Source: Bryobacterales bacterium | GTDB lineage: Bacteria; Acidobacteriota; Terriglobia; Bryobacterales; Bryobacteraceae | DNA length: 47,900 bases | Direction of reading: 5' to 3' | NCBI GenBank assembly: GCA_020854055.1 | Contig: JADZGD010000140.1 | Span: 1-47,900 of the forward strand | Part shown: one piece after another, positions 28,324 to 38,100 of the stretch | Layout: each line of letters begins with the position of its first letter | Position numbering within the stretch: the stretch's first letter is position 1 | Notes under the pieces: model-generated | The model's input: the letters and a program-made list of their open reading frames with translations, nothing else | Database searches by the model: none | What the model was told of the DNA's origin: nothing | Translations under genes and position numbers: made by a program

Positions 28324-30105
28324 TTGAAACGTCGAGAGTTCCTGGCAACCGCGCTGGCCTCAGCGGGCGTGGCACGTGCGCGCCAGATGGAGAAAAATGG
28401 CTGGCGGATCACCGTAGACGCAGCCGGCAACCCGACAGCCCTGCAAAAAGGAGGGCTCGACCTGATCCATGTGGCCGGAGCGAATAACCAGACCAGGGTA
28501 AGTGGACCGGCCACCGTGGAACAGGAGGTCCGCCTGTTTTCTTACCCGGATGACGGCATAATCGTCCGCCAACAACTGCTCATCCGCCGTGGCGGAACCG
28601 GCGGCGCGGTAACGGTGAGGGTGCCGCGGTTGATTCGCCTGCCGGGAGACGATGTACGCGGGTTATACCCGTTGAAGAATGGTATCGCTCGCAGATCGTC
28701 GGCCGGCGAGCGCGCGGCGTTCCTGTTCGCCGGTGAGCATCCGGGCATCGAGGGCCACTCGCTGGCCGTACCGATGATCGGGGAATGGAGCCCGCGTTCC
28801 CAGTGGCGCGTCACCTACTGCACCGATCCGGGGTTCACCACCGGATTTAGCGATGACTTCGCCTGGACCTACCCGGCAAACCCGGGCCTGCCGGAAAACG
28901 AGATCCGTACGATCTACACCTGTATCCATCGGGGCGAGGATTTGGACGCCGCCATGCAGGCTTTCTATGTTACTGCGCTGGCGGATGTGACGCCGGGACC
29001 GGACTGGCTGCACGACATCGCCATGGTGGACTACGACTTTCTTAGTGACCGGGGCAAGGGCTGGTTCCGCGATATAGACGCGCTCGAGAAGATGGCCGGA
29101 CCGCTGGACCGGCCCAAGGTACTGCTGACTCTCCATGGCTGGTATGATTACTGCGGGCACTACACCTACGACGCCCGGACCGGGAAGTTGGCCCCGGTCT
29201 GGACGGCGATGCCGAACGCACGCAACCCCGAATTTCTGAGCCGCTTCGACCGCCCGATGGGGACCAATCCCTTCCAGTGGTCCAGGGAAAACGTCTTTGC
29301 CCTGGAACCGGTGCCGATGTCGATCGAGAACATGCACGAGCGCATCCGCTACGCCAAACGGCGAGGGTTCCGGGTGGCGCTCTACTTCGCCGACGGCTTG
29401 AATGCCTGTGACGGCGCTCCCGGGTTCGATCCGGCCAGGGTGTTGCGCTGGGGCGGATGGACCGGGCCGGAGACCAAAGGCAAGAGCTATACGTTCAACC
29501 CGCTCCATCCCGGGGTGCCGGCGTTTTTCAAGGGCTATCTGCAGGCGCTGCTCAATGAATACGGCCGTGAGATCGACGCGCTGGTATGGGACGAGACGTT
29601 CTACGTTCAAGGTTCCGACGTAGGCACACCGCATTACTCCGGCTACGCCGGCCGGGCCATGATGCAACTGGTGAAGGACCTGACGGCGATGACCGCCGCT
29701 TTTCGCGGCGATCTGGCATTTCTAGTATCCGACTGCCTGAACGAGACGAGACAATATCAGGCGCCTTACTGCCTGATGGCTCACGGAACATACCAGGATA
29801 CGGCTTGCAATCCCGCCGGCTGGCCTTACCAGATTCTGCCCAACTATCGCAACGTGTTGTGGTCCTGTAACTGGGCTCCGCTGGGAGCTATCGGCCGCAC
29901 GCGGTACGGAGTGGAGGTCTTCGACATTCCGGTGGCGATTTCCAACGGATACGCCGAGGACAAGGGCGTTTCCGAAATGAGCCCCGATGAGGAGGCGATC
30001 ATCGAAGGTCTGTTCATGCGGCGTAAGGGACGGCGGATGAAGATCGGCTGGATCGAGGATGACGGAACCCGCCGCACTTATCTGGGCAGGACAATCCGCG
30101 GATGA
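28324..30105 (+). CDS. Tat-exported protein of unknown function, probable TIM-barrel glycosidase-like fold
   Basis: The 593-residue product begins KRREFLATALASAGVARA, a twin-arginine-type leader. Residues 20-230 look like a beta-rich domain. About 240-520 alternate strands and helices in a barrel-like way (VLLTLHGWYDYCGHYTYD, RVALYFADGLNACDG, IDALVWDETFYVQGSD). Acidic residues at strand ends (ADG, WDE) resemble clan GH-D or GH31-like active sites, but I cannot name a family. The TTG start at 28324 has GGAGG 9 bases upstream. It is the first gene of a plus-strand run with a methyltransferase and two GH29-like enzymes, so a carbohydrate role is likely. Confidence 0.7.
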   Translation: MKRREFLATALASAGVARARQMEKNGWRITVDAAGNPTALQKGGLDLIHVAGANNQTRVSGPATVEQEVRLFSYPDDGIIVRQQLLIRRGGTGGAVTVRVPRLIRLPGDDVRGLYPLKNGIARRSSAGERAAFLFAGEHPGIEGHSLAVPMIGEWSPRSQWRVTYCTDPGFTTGFSDDFAWTYPANPGLPENEIRTIYTCIHRGEDLDAAMQAFYVTALADVTPGPDWLHDIAMVDYDFLSDRGKGWFRDIDALEKMAGPLDRPKVLLTLHGWYDYCGHYTYDARTGKLAPVWTAMPNARNPEFLSRFDRPMGTNPFQWSRENVFALEPVPMSIENMHERIRYAKRRGFRVALYFADGLNACDGAPGFDPARVLRWGGWTGPETKGKSYTFNPLHPGVPAFFKGYLQALLNEYGREIDALVWDETFYVQGSDVGTPHYSGYAGRAMMQLVKDLTAMTAAFRGDLAFLVSDCLNETRQYQAPYCLMAHGTYQDTACNPAGWPYQILPNYRNVLWSCNWAPLGAIGRTRYGVEVFDIPVAISNGYAEDKGVSEMSPDEEAIIEGLFMRRKGRRMKIGWIEDDGTRRTYLGRTIRG

Positions 30106-30827
30106 TCTCAGGCGAAGAAGTGTCCGGCCTCGGCAGCGTGCTCGGGCAGCTTTACGGGCAGCATCTGGAGCGTAATCCCGAGGATGCCTACATCCGCCAG
30201 CATGGCGCGCCCGGGTTTCTCGCCGGCACCCTCCGCGTGTTCCGCTTTTATGAACCCTACCTCCCCGCCGGTGGCAGGCTGCTCGATTGGGGCTGCCGTC
30301 ACGCGCCGGACGCCTGCCTGATTCACACCGCGCGGCCGGGACTCGCCATCGACGGCTGCGACGTATTCGGCGGCGAACGCTTCGAGGCATTCTACCGCTA
30401 CGCGGGCCTGAGCTATCAGCAGTTGTGTCATTTCATCGAGCTGCCCTACGCCGGCGCCAGCTTCGACGTAGTGATCGCCTCCGGGGTACTGGAACACGTG
30501 CCGATGGACTACGAATCGCTCAAGGAAGTTCATCGCGTGCTGCGCCCGGCCGGAAGGCTGATCATTACTTATCTGCCCAACCGTACCTCGCTCGAGGAGT
30601 GGCAGCGACGGCGGCGGGCTGCGGAGTATCACCAGCGGCTTTACACGCTTGAGCAGTTAAAGGAACTACTGTTGCACACCGGATTTTCGCCGCTGGTAGC
30701 GGGTTATCAGACGAGGCTTGACCTGCTGGGGGAACCCGGCGTGCCGCGCAGGTTGCTGCGCTGGACCGGAATGCGGCGGTTTACTTCGTGCCTCTGCGCG
30801 GTGGCGGCGCGAAGCGAGTACCTCTGA
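30102..30827 (+). CDS. Class I SAM-dependent methyltransferase, divergent motif I
   Basis: This 241-residue protein has methyltransferase_11-like features. Motif I reads RLLDWGCRHAPDA, where most have DxGCGxG. The post-strand acidic GCDVFGGERF, motif FDVVIASGVLEHV and KEVHRVLRPAGRLIITYLPN are normal. The ATG overlaps the previous stop by 4 bases (ATGA). No export signal is seen, so it acts in the cytoplasm while its neighbours appear exported. The substrate may be a sugar, glycolipid or small metabolite; this is not shown. Confidence 0.82.
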   Translation: MISGEEVSGLGSVLGQLYGQHLERNPEDAYIRQHGAPGFLAGTLRVFRFYEPYLPAGGRLLDWGCRHAPDACLIHTARPGLAIDGCDVFGGERFEAFYRYAGLSYQQLCHFIELPYAGASFDVVIASGVLEHVPMDYESLKEVHRVLRPAGRLIITYLPNRTSLEEWQRRRRAAEYHQRLYTLEQLKELLLHTGFSPLVAGYQTRLDLLGEPGVPRRLLRWTGMRRFTSCLCAVAARSEYL

Positions 30828-30876
30828 GCGTGGCATGCTTGCGCCCGTGCAGCGTGCTATCCGAGAGTATTATCAG

Positions 30877-32226
30877 ATGACACGGCGAGAGTGGATGGCC
30901 ATGGCGGCGGCGCCCGATCAGGACACCATCGCCTTTGAAAAATCCCAGGGAATACGGCGTCCTGCCGCGGGCTGGTTCACGCAGGCAGGCTTCGGCCTGT
31001 TTTTGCACTGGGGTATCTGCACGGTGCGCGAAGTGGAACTCGGCTGGGGCTTCTTTGGCGATGTAGGAGGCAAGAAAGGCGCCTGGCCGGTACAGAATTA
31101 CATCGCGCAGGCCGATGTCTTCAGCCCTTCCAGTTACGACCCGGACCCATGGATGGAAGCGGCTGCCAGGGCGGGATTCCGCTACGCCGTGCTCACCACG
31201 CGCCATCACGACGGTTACGCGCTGTGGCCTAGCCGCTACGGCAACTTCAGCACTCGCGAACACATGGGCGGGCGGGACCTGCTGAAGCCCTACGTGGAGG
31301 CCTGCCGCCGGCACGGGCTAAGAGTGGGCTTCTACTATTCGCCCGGCAACTGGCTGTTCCATCCCCAGGGCTGGCCCTACCTGGGCTATCCACTCGCCAG
31401 GTCCGATTTTCGTTACCGCCGGCCGGAACGTACACTCGGCGTTCCGCGCTATGTTTCGGACAGCCGCGAGAATCTGCAAAAGCACTTCGAGATTCTCTAC
31501 GCCTATGTGAGGGGGCAGCTAGGTGAACTGCTGACGCACTACGGCAAAATCGACCTGCTGTGGTGGGACGGATACGACTGGCCGCGCGGTGTCGACATCC
31601 ACGGCCCAGAGATCGACGCCTGGGTACGAAAGCTGCAACCAGGACTGGTGACCAACGATCGCTACCGGCTGTGGAGCGAGCGGCCCACGCTCGGCGACTT
31701 TTCCACTGAATTTGAGAACCGTGACCCGGACCGGCGGCCCGAAGGCGCCTGGGAGCAGTGCGAAGCGCTGTGCGGCGGCTGGGCTTACACAGGCCCGGAG
31801 GCGGCCTGTAAGACCCCAGCCTACGTCCTGGAGCGATTGATCCGGAACCGGGCCTGGGGCGGCAACTACCTGGCCGATTTCGGCCCGCGCAAGGACGGCA
31901 CGATGGCCACGGATTACTACCGGACGCTGGGTGTGCTGGCCGAATGGATGAAACATAGCGGCGCGTCGCTTGATGGCGTGACGCCGCTTGAGAATCCTGG
32001 GCAGGCCGACGTACCGGTGACGGTGAAGGGTTCCACCTGGTATCTGCACTTGCTGGGCTGGCAGCGGTCGGCGCTGGTGAAGGGTCAACCCGATGCCGGC
32101 AGAGCAGTGGTGATGCGGACCGGGAAGCCCGCGAAGATCGACAAGCGCAACGGCGGCCAATTGTTTACAATACCGATCGGGCTCAGGCCGGATTTAGATG
32201 AGGTGATCGAGGTGCGGTTTCGATAA
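30877..32226 (+). CDS. GH29 alpha-L-fucosidase-like enzyme, copy 1
   Basis: This 449-residue retaining glycosidase has family 29 features. The conserved HWG is at FGLFLHWGIC (His44). The HHDG pair is in TTRHHDGYALWP. The candidate nucleophile Asp231 is in LLWWDGYDW. GDFSTEFE probably supplies the acid/base. The N-terminus MTRREWMAMAAAP has the twin arginines but almost no hydrophobic stretch, so export is doubtful. I chose ATG 30877 by alignment with copy 2; ATG 30835 is an alternative. It shares roughly 70 percent of residues with the next gene by eye. Confidence 0.87.
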   Translation: MTRREWMAMAAAPDQDTIAFEKSQGIRRPAAGWFTQAGFGLFLHWGICTVREVELGWGFFGDVGGKKGAWPVQNYIAQADVFSPSSYDPDPWMEAAARAGFRYAVLTTRHHDGYALWPSRYGNFSTREHMGGRDLLKPYVEACRRHGLRVGFYYSPGNWLFHPQGWPYLGYPLARSDFRYRRPERTLGVPRYVSDSRENLQKHFEILYAYVRGQLGELLTHYGKIDLLWWDGYDWPRGVDIHGPEIDAWVRKLQPGLVTNDRYRLWSERPTLGDFSTEFENRDPDRRPEGAWEQCEALCGGWAYTGPEAACKTPAYVLERLIRNRAWGGNYLADFGPRKDGTMATDYYRTLGVLAEWMKHSGASLDGVTPLENPGQADVPVTVKGSTWYLHLLGWQRSALVKGQPDAGRAVVMRTGKPAKIDKRNGGQLFTIPIGLRPDLDEVIEVRFR

Positions 32227-32248
32227 CACCCCGCGATCCAGATTGCGA

Positions 32249-33631
32249 ATGACGATGATCACACGGCGCAACTTACTTTCCGCCTCGCTGGCCTGGCCGG
32301 CAGCCGCCGCGCAGCTACCCGGCACCGAGGCGTTTGAACGCACAGAACCGGCCCATTCGCACCGCCCCGCTCCGGCCTGGTTCACCGAGGCCGGATTCGG
32401 CCTGTTCCTGTGCTGGGGAATCTGCGCGGTTAAGGAAGTGGAGCTGGGCTGGGGCTTCTACGGGGACGTAGGAGGGCGCAAAGGCGCATGGCCGGTGCAA
32501 AACTACATCGGGCAGGCCCAAGTCTTCAACCCGCGGCACTACGATCCGAATGTGTGGCTGGAAGCGGCGGCGCGGGCCGGGTTCCGCTATGCCGTGTTCA
32601 CCGCCCGGCACCACGACGGCTATTCGCTCTGGCCGAGCGAGTTTGGCAACTTCAGCACCAGGGAGAACATGGGCGGCCGGGATCTGGTGGCGCCCTACGT
32701 CGAGGCCTGCCGCCGGCACGGCCTGAAGGTAGGGCTTTACTACTCGCCCGGCAACTGGCTGTTCAATCCCAAAGGGTGGCCGTACCTGGGGTACCCGCTG
32801 GCGAAATCGGACTTCCGCTACCGCCGGCCGGAACGCACGCTCGGCGTGCCACGCTACTCGGATGACCCTCTCGCCCGCATCCAGGAGCACTTCGAAGTAC
32901 TTTACGCTTACGTGAAGGGTCAGTTACAGGAACTGCTGACACGTTACGGAACCGTCGACCTGCTGTGGTGGGATGGCTACGACTGGCCTCCGGGCACCGA
33001 TATTCACGGCCCGGAAACGGACGCCTTGGTGCGCCGTCTCCAGCCGCGGATCGTCACCAACGACCGTCTCCGTTTGTGGAGCGCGCGCCCCACGCTGGGC
33101 GATTTTTCAACTGAGTTCGAGAATCGCAACCCCGACCGGCGGCCCGAGGGAGCCTGGGAACAGTGCGAAGCCGTCTGCGGAACCTGGTCCTACGGCGGGC
33201 CCGAGCTTGCTTGTAAGAGCCCGTCCTACATCCTGGAGCGAATGGTGCGAAACCGAGCCTGGGGAGGAAATTACATCCCCTCATTCGGCCCCCGGGCTGA
33301 CGGCACGATGGCGCCCGAGTTCTTTCGAACCTGCGAACAACTGGCAGCCTGGATGAAGCGCGGCGGGGAATCCGTACGAGGTACCACGCCGCTGAACAAT
33401 CCGGAACTGTCGGAAGCTCCGGCGACCGTGCGCGGCAACTCCTGGTACATCCATCTGCTCGGCTATGAACGCGGCGCGACGCTAACCGGCGCCGGCCAGG
33501 TGAAGAGCGCCGTGCGACTGAGCACCGGGCAGCAGGCAACGGTCCAGCGCGACGGCGCCCGGACCACCGTTACGCTGCCCATCGGATTACGCAGCGAGAT
33601 GGACGAGGTGATCCGGGTAGACTTCGCGTAA
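32249..33631 (+). CDS. GH29 alpha-L-fucosidase-like enzyme, copy 2 with His-to-Cys change
   Basis: The 460-residue paralogue lies 22 bases downstream of copy 1. The leader MTMITRRNLLSASLAWPAAA is a plausible Tat signal, stronger than in copy 1. The nucleophile Asp242 (LLWWDGYDW), HHDG and GDFSTEFE are kept. The conserved His of HWG is Cys55 here (FGLFLCWGIC, codon tgc at 32411). That His contacts the substrate in characterised GH29 enzymes. Activity may be changed, reduced or shifted to another sugar. ATG 32255 is an alternative start; no clear ribosome-binding site helps decide. Confidence 0.87.
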   Translation: MTMITRRNLLSASLAWPAAAAQLPGTEAFERTEPAHSHRPAPAWFTEAGFGLFLCWGICAVKEVELGWGFYGDVGGRKGAWPVQNYIGQAQVFNPRHYDPNVWLEAAARAGFRYAVFTARHHDGYSLWPSEFGNFSTRENMGGRDLVAPYVEACRRHGLKVGLYYSPGNWLFNPKGWPYLGYPLAKSDFRYRRPERTLGVPRYSDDPLARIQEHFEVLYAYVKGQLQELLTRYGTVDLLWWDGYDWPPGTDIHGPETDALVRRLQPRIVTNDRLRLWSARPTLGDFSTEFENRNPDRRPEGAWEQCEAVCGTWSYGGPELACKSPSYILERMVRNRAWGGNYIPSFGPRADGTMAPEFFRTCEQLAAWMKRGGESVRGTTPLNNPELSEAPATVRGNSWYIHLLGYERGATLTGAGQVKSAVRLSTGQQATVQRDGARTTVTLPIGLRSEMDEVIRVDFA

Positions 33632-33658
33632 CCTCCGCCGCCGTTGCGGGACGGTTAC
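33628..33658. terminator. Stem-loop enclosing two convergent stop codons
   Basis: GTAACC and GGTTAC form 6-bp arms around a GC-rich core that can also pair (CCGC with GCGG). The TAA of GH29 copy 2 is in the left arm and the TAA of the candidate micro-gene is in the right arm. No T run follows on either strand. Confidence 0.4.
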
Positions 33659-33714
33659 TTCCCCTTCTTCTTCGGGGCTGGCTTTGCGGCTTTTCTCGGC
33701 ACCTTGCAGGCCAT
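33655..33714 (-). CDS. Candidate 19-residue lysine-rich micro-protein
   Basis: ATG 33714 opens a 19-codon frame, MACKVPRKAAKPAPKKKGK, ending at TAA. AGGAGG lies 6 bases before the ATG, one of the best ribosome-binding sites in the window. About 45-70 bases upstream on the same strand is an AT-rich stretch with TTGTGG, an 18-base spacer and TATTGT, plus an overlapping TATAAA. The peptide has eight Lys/Arg and no acidic residue, like nucleic-acid-binding tails. It could instead be an unrelated chance frame. It lies 117 bases downstream of the HgdB-like gene on the same strand. Confidence 0.45.
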   Translation of the reverse strand: MACKVPRKAAKPAPKKKGK

Positions 33715-33831
33715 GGCGATCCTCCTGGACGAAAATTGGACTCGCGTCCTTGCTGTTTATACAATATTTTCGTCGCAAAAGCAGCCACAATACGCCTGCG
33801 GAGTGGTTTCTTATTCTTTTGACGCCACCCG

Positions 33832-35133
33832 TTACGCTTGAGGCCGGGGAAATCGCTTGCGCCGCTGATAGGCCCGCGCCAGTTCCATGTAAACACCCAG
33901 GTCGCGATCCAGGTCGGCCTGGGTGCCGTCGAAGTAGAAGCTACGAATCGGAATGCCGCCCAGATCGCGGGAGAGGCGTGGATAGATGGCTTCGCACACA
34001 ATGCCGTTCATGCAGGTAAAGGGGCTGATGTCAATGATCCCATCGGCGCCGTGCCTGGCCAGATAGACCGCTTTGCCGATGCTCAAAACCATTTCTCCAA
34101 AAGCTCCATCGCGGGGCAGGTACGGCCGGGCAAGCTCCAGCAGTTCATCCACCGGCGGCTCTTCGTAGCCGCGAAAGTCCTTGGCGAAGGGCTCCAAAAG
34201 CACTTGTTCATCCTTGTGCTGGACCTTCTTGCGGATCCAGGCGCCGGCCATCTCCAGCGAAACCGCGCGGCCTCTCAACCGCAGTTTGCGGAACTGTTCG
34301 GAAATGGTGTACCAGATCCACTCGGTGATATCGGACAGGCGCGCTTCGGCGCCGTACTCTTCCAGGCGCCGCACCAGGTCCTCGTTGGAAAACGTGTGCA
34401 GGCGACAGAAGATCTCGCCGACAACGCCGATCTGCGGGATGGCCGAGTCTTCGGCCACCTGGACCTGGCGGAAGCGGTCCCGGGCCCGCACCATGGAGTC
34501 GTGGAGCGCCCGCAACTGCTCCGGCGGATGAATCGGCGCCTGCTCGGCGGTGCGGCAGAGATCGTCCAACGATTCCTCGTAGGCACGGCCGGTGTCGCCC
34601 TGGTGAACCTCGCGCGGCCGGTACTTGAGCATCATCTTCTGTAGGATGTCGGCCGAGACCAGCATGCGCCAGCCAGTGCGAACGAATGGCCGCGCGAGAT
34701 CGCCGAGACCGCTGTAAGCATCCTGGCTGGTGGGCGACAGTACCTGCACGCCGGCATAGCCGGCCGATTCCAGAATGCGGGTCAGATAGGTTGCGTACTG
34801 GCCGAACCGGCAGGGTCCATCGGCTGTCGGCATGAAAAATACGGTTTTCGCGGGTTCGACATCCGGCCGCTCCAGAACCTTCAGAAAATCCCCCACGGTC
34901 ACCTTGGCCGGGTAGCACTCATCGCCCGACGTAAAGCGGGAGCCGATTTCGCGCGTGCGGCCGTCGGAAGGACTGGTGATATCGGCATCCACGCCGAGCG
35001 CGCGAAAGCCCGCCACAAACGCCCGCCCGCTGCCGTAGGCCATCGGCGGAACGAAGATCTGCTTGCCCGTTAACGGATTCCCGCGGCGGCCGCTTTGGGC
35101 CGGCTTTGGGGGGAGTGAGACGAGCTGTAGCAT
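33832..35133 (-). CDS. HgdB-like partner of CoA-dehydratase activase (uncharacterised CoA activase family)
   Basis: The protein is 433 residues. Segments GDECYPAKVTVGDF, DGPCRFGQYATYLTRI and SPFTCMNGIVCEAI resemble the 2-hydroxyacyl-CoA dehydratase/benzoyl-CoA reductase subunit fold and carry conserved Cys that may bind an Fe-S cluster. I chose ATG 35133, with AAAGGA about 9 bases upstream; the frame is open a further 12 codons. It overlaps the end of the activase gene by 64 bases in another frame. In many bacteria the two parts form one long polypeptide, as I recall. The substrate is unknown. Confidence 0.8.
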   Translation of the reverse strand: MLQLVSLPPKPAQSGRRGNPLTGKQIFVPPMAYGSGRAFVAGFRALGVDADITSPSDGRTREIGSRFTSGDECYPAKVTVGDFLKVLERPDVEPAKTVFFMPTADGPCRFGQYATYLTRILESAGYAGVQVLSPTSQDAYSGLGDLARPFVRTGWRMLVSADILQKMMLKYRPREVHQGDTGRAYEESLDDLCRTAEQAPIHPPEQLRALHDSMVRARDRFRQVQVAEDSAIPQIGVVGEIFCRLHTFSNEDLVRRLEEYGAEARLSDITEWIWYTISEQFRKLRLRGRAVSLEMAGAWIRKKVQHKDEQVLLEPFAKDFRGYEEPPVDELLELARPYLPRDGAFGEMVLSIGKAVYLARHGADGIIDISPFTCMNGIVCEAIYPRLSRDLGGIPIRSFYFDGTQADLDRDLGVYMELARAYQRRKRFPRPQA

Positions 35134-38100
35134 CGCAGGATTCCTTTGCTGTCGAGATAGGCTTCGCATCGCGTCATGAAGCCGGCGTCGTTGCCATGGC
35201 CGTCAAAGGTAAGCACCAGCAGGGGCGCCCCGGCGGCCTGGCGGGCGAAGTACTTGATGTAAGAGTCAGGCCCGCACTTGAAGTTGGAAATGTAGATCAG
35301 GTGCATGTTCGCGCGCTGTCCAACAAAACGCGCGGCTTCCAGGATTTTGCGGCCCGAGGCCCAGAACATGTTCGGATGAAGATCGGCTACGGGCTCGGTG
35401 CCGGTAACCAGAAAGTCGAGAGGAATGACGTTGACACCGTAGAAGTTGCGCAGTTTCCTGGGAATGTCGCAATTTGTACCGCGATCGTAGATGTTGTACG
35501 AACGCCCCACCAGGATAACCCCGGGCTCCCCGGTGGCCTCCAAGGTCGCGAGCGCTTCCCGGCCGGCATCAAGAAGCCGCTGCTGAAACTCCCGCTGCAC
35601 GGTGTAAGCGGCATCCACCGCGGCATCGCTCACACTCCGTTTGACACCCAGTTTCCGTCCGATCTCACCCAACGCGTCTTTGATGTAGGGGCGTCCAAGC
35701 TGAAAGTGCAGCGAGGGCGTGAGAAAGCGCGAAGCGAACTCCTCAAACTGCGGTACGGACCTGAGTACGAAGGGCAGCGTCTGGTTCCAGGGACAGAAGT
35801 GTGCGGTCGTCTTTTCGCCGCTGTTCGATTCGGCGTCCAGAATATTGGGCACCAGAATGTAGTCAACACCCAGTTCGATCAGCGATTTCACGTGCCCATG
35901 CGCCACCTGCACCGGATAGCAGGGCTGTGCCAGCGAATAATCCAGACCATCGGCCGAGATGCGGGCATCGGTCTGCCGCGAAAGCACGACGTCGCAGCCG
36001 GCCGCTGTCAGGTAACGGTGCCAGAAAGGATAGCGGTCGTAGGTGGACATGGCGCGCGGAATGCCGACCACAATCCGTCCGGGCTTCCGATTCAACTTCG
36101 GCGTGCCCATCGACTGCCCGGTCAACTCCTCGATGACCTTGTCCCGATAGGCGATCAGGTCCGCGATTACCGGTTTGCGGCTCGATTTCGACGGCCGGCG
36201 ATAGCGGTCCGAGCACTTGTCGCCCCAGAAGCTCTTGCTGCCCTCGATGGTAAATTCCTTAATGTCGCAGTTATTGGTGCAGGCCTTGCAGACAAAGTCG
36301 CGCGTGGTCATGGCGAGCGACTTCAGGTCGTAGCCGCGAAAACGCGAATCGGAGCCGGTGGCGCGGTGCCACTCACGGGCGATCAGGGCCATGCCGATGG
36401 CGCCCATCACGCCGTTGTACGGCGGCACGGTGATCTTCTTGCCCAGCACCTGGGAGAAGGCGGCGGTCACCGAATCGTTGTAAGCCGTTCCGCCCTGAAA
36501 GTAGATGACGTCTCCCAGGCGCCGGCCTCGAACTACCCGGTTCAGGTAATTGAGTGCGATCGAATAGGCCAGCCCCGCGACGATATTAGGGATCGACTCT
36601 CCTTTGTGCAGCCAACCCGTAATGTCGCGCTCCATGAACACCGTGCAGCGCTCGCCGAGACGGGTGGGAGCCTGAGCAGCCAACGCCAGGCGCGCGAATT
36701 CTCCCTTGATCTGGATTCCCAGCTTGTCGGCCTGTTCTTCGAGAAACGATCCGGTGCCGGCGGCGCAGGCTTCATTCATGGCGAAATCCACCACCACGCC
36801 GTTCTCGATGGAGATGAACTTGGAGTCCTGGCCCCCGATTTCAAAGATCGTGTCCACCGGTTCGCCGCCCAGCGTGTTGCTGATATGGATGGCGCCGGTC
36901 TTGTGAGCGGTAATCTCGTCATTCACCACGTCGGCGCCGACAAACTCCGCGATCAGCTCGCGGCCCGAACCGGTGGTCCCAACACCGTTAATCACCAGGC
37001 GGTTGCCCCACAGGGCCTCGATCTCCGTTAAGCCCTGCTGGACCGCTTCGATCGGCCGGCCGGCCGTTCGCAGATACGTATCGTGGACCACATTGGCGCC
37101 GGCGTCCATCACTACCAGGTTAGTGGAGACCGAACCGATATCGATGCCGAGATAGGCGGGAATCGGCTCGCCCGCGGGTGGGGGCGAGTAAGACGAAACA
37201 CGATCCCGTAGCAGATTGCACCTATCGAGCGACAGCGGCGTGCTGTCGATCTCCCGCGCGTCGCTCGTGTGCTGGTGGAGGCGGTGAATCTCCCGGAACG
37301 ACCACTTGCGCGGCTCTCCCGCTTCGAGCAGCGCGGTCCCGACTGCTCCACACCAGGCATAGAGGCCGGGAACGAACAGTTGCCCATCCTCGAGATGGAA
37401 GATCTCACGGAAGGCGTTGGTGACGCCCTCATTCAGCGCCACGCCGCCAAGCAGCGCCACCGGAGCCACCACCGGGCGGCTCTTCACGATGCTGCTCTTG
37501 AAATTGCGCGCCACTGCATCGCATAACCCCCGCAGGATCTCTGCCGGGCTGTAACCTTTCTGCTGGGCGTGAATCATGTCGGTCTTGGCGAAGACCGAGC
37601 AGCGTCCGGCCACGCTGGCGGCACACCCGGCGCATTTCACCGCGCCGCCGACTTCCTCCACCGAGTAACCCATGCGCAGCGCCTGCTGGTCGAGGAAGGA
37701 ACCCGTTCCCGCCGCGCATTCGCCGCTGCGGTCATAGTCGATGATGGCCGCCTCGCCCGTATCCGGCTGCCTCTCCAGCCGGATGTAGCGCGCGCTCTCT
37801 CCGCCCATCTCGAAAACGGTCCTCACCTCGGGGTAAAAGACGCTCATGGCGCGGGCCACCGCCTTGAACTCATTCTCAAAATAGATGCCGAGGATCTTGG
37901 CAATGGTCCGGCTGCCCGAACCGGTGACACGCAGGCCTTCGAGCAGGGTCTCCGGCACCCCGTCGTTGAACTCCTGCAGCAGGTCGTAGGCGGACTGTAT
38001 GGGACTGCCCTGGATGCGGCGATACTCGGAAAGTGCCATGGGCATGAGTTGGCCCGCTCCCGTGCGCATCTCCAGAAAGCGGAAAGCAGGCTTAGCCGCC

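Noticed and set aside
28256..28375. Extended N-terminus for TilS
   Set aside because: It would run through the ribosome-binding site and start of the divergent gene, and the added residues are not family-like.
35106..37031. 641-codon open frame antisense to the activase gene
   Set aside because: Long antisense frames are common opposite GC-rich genes with strong third-base bias. The product looks random and has no family features, while the minus-strand protein is clearly real.
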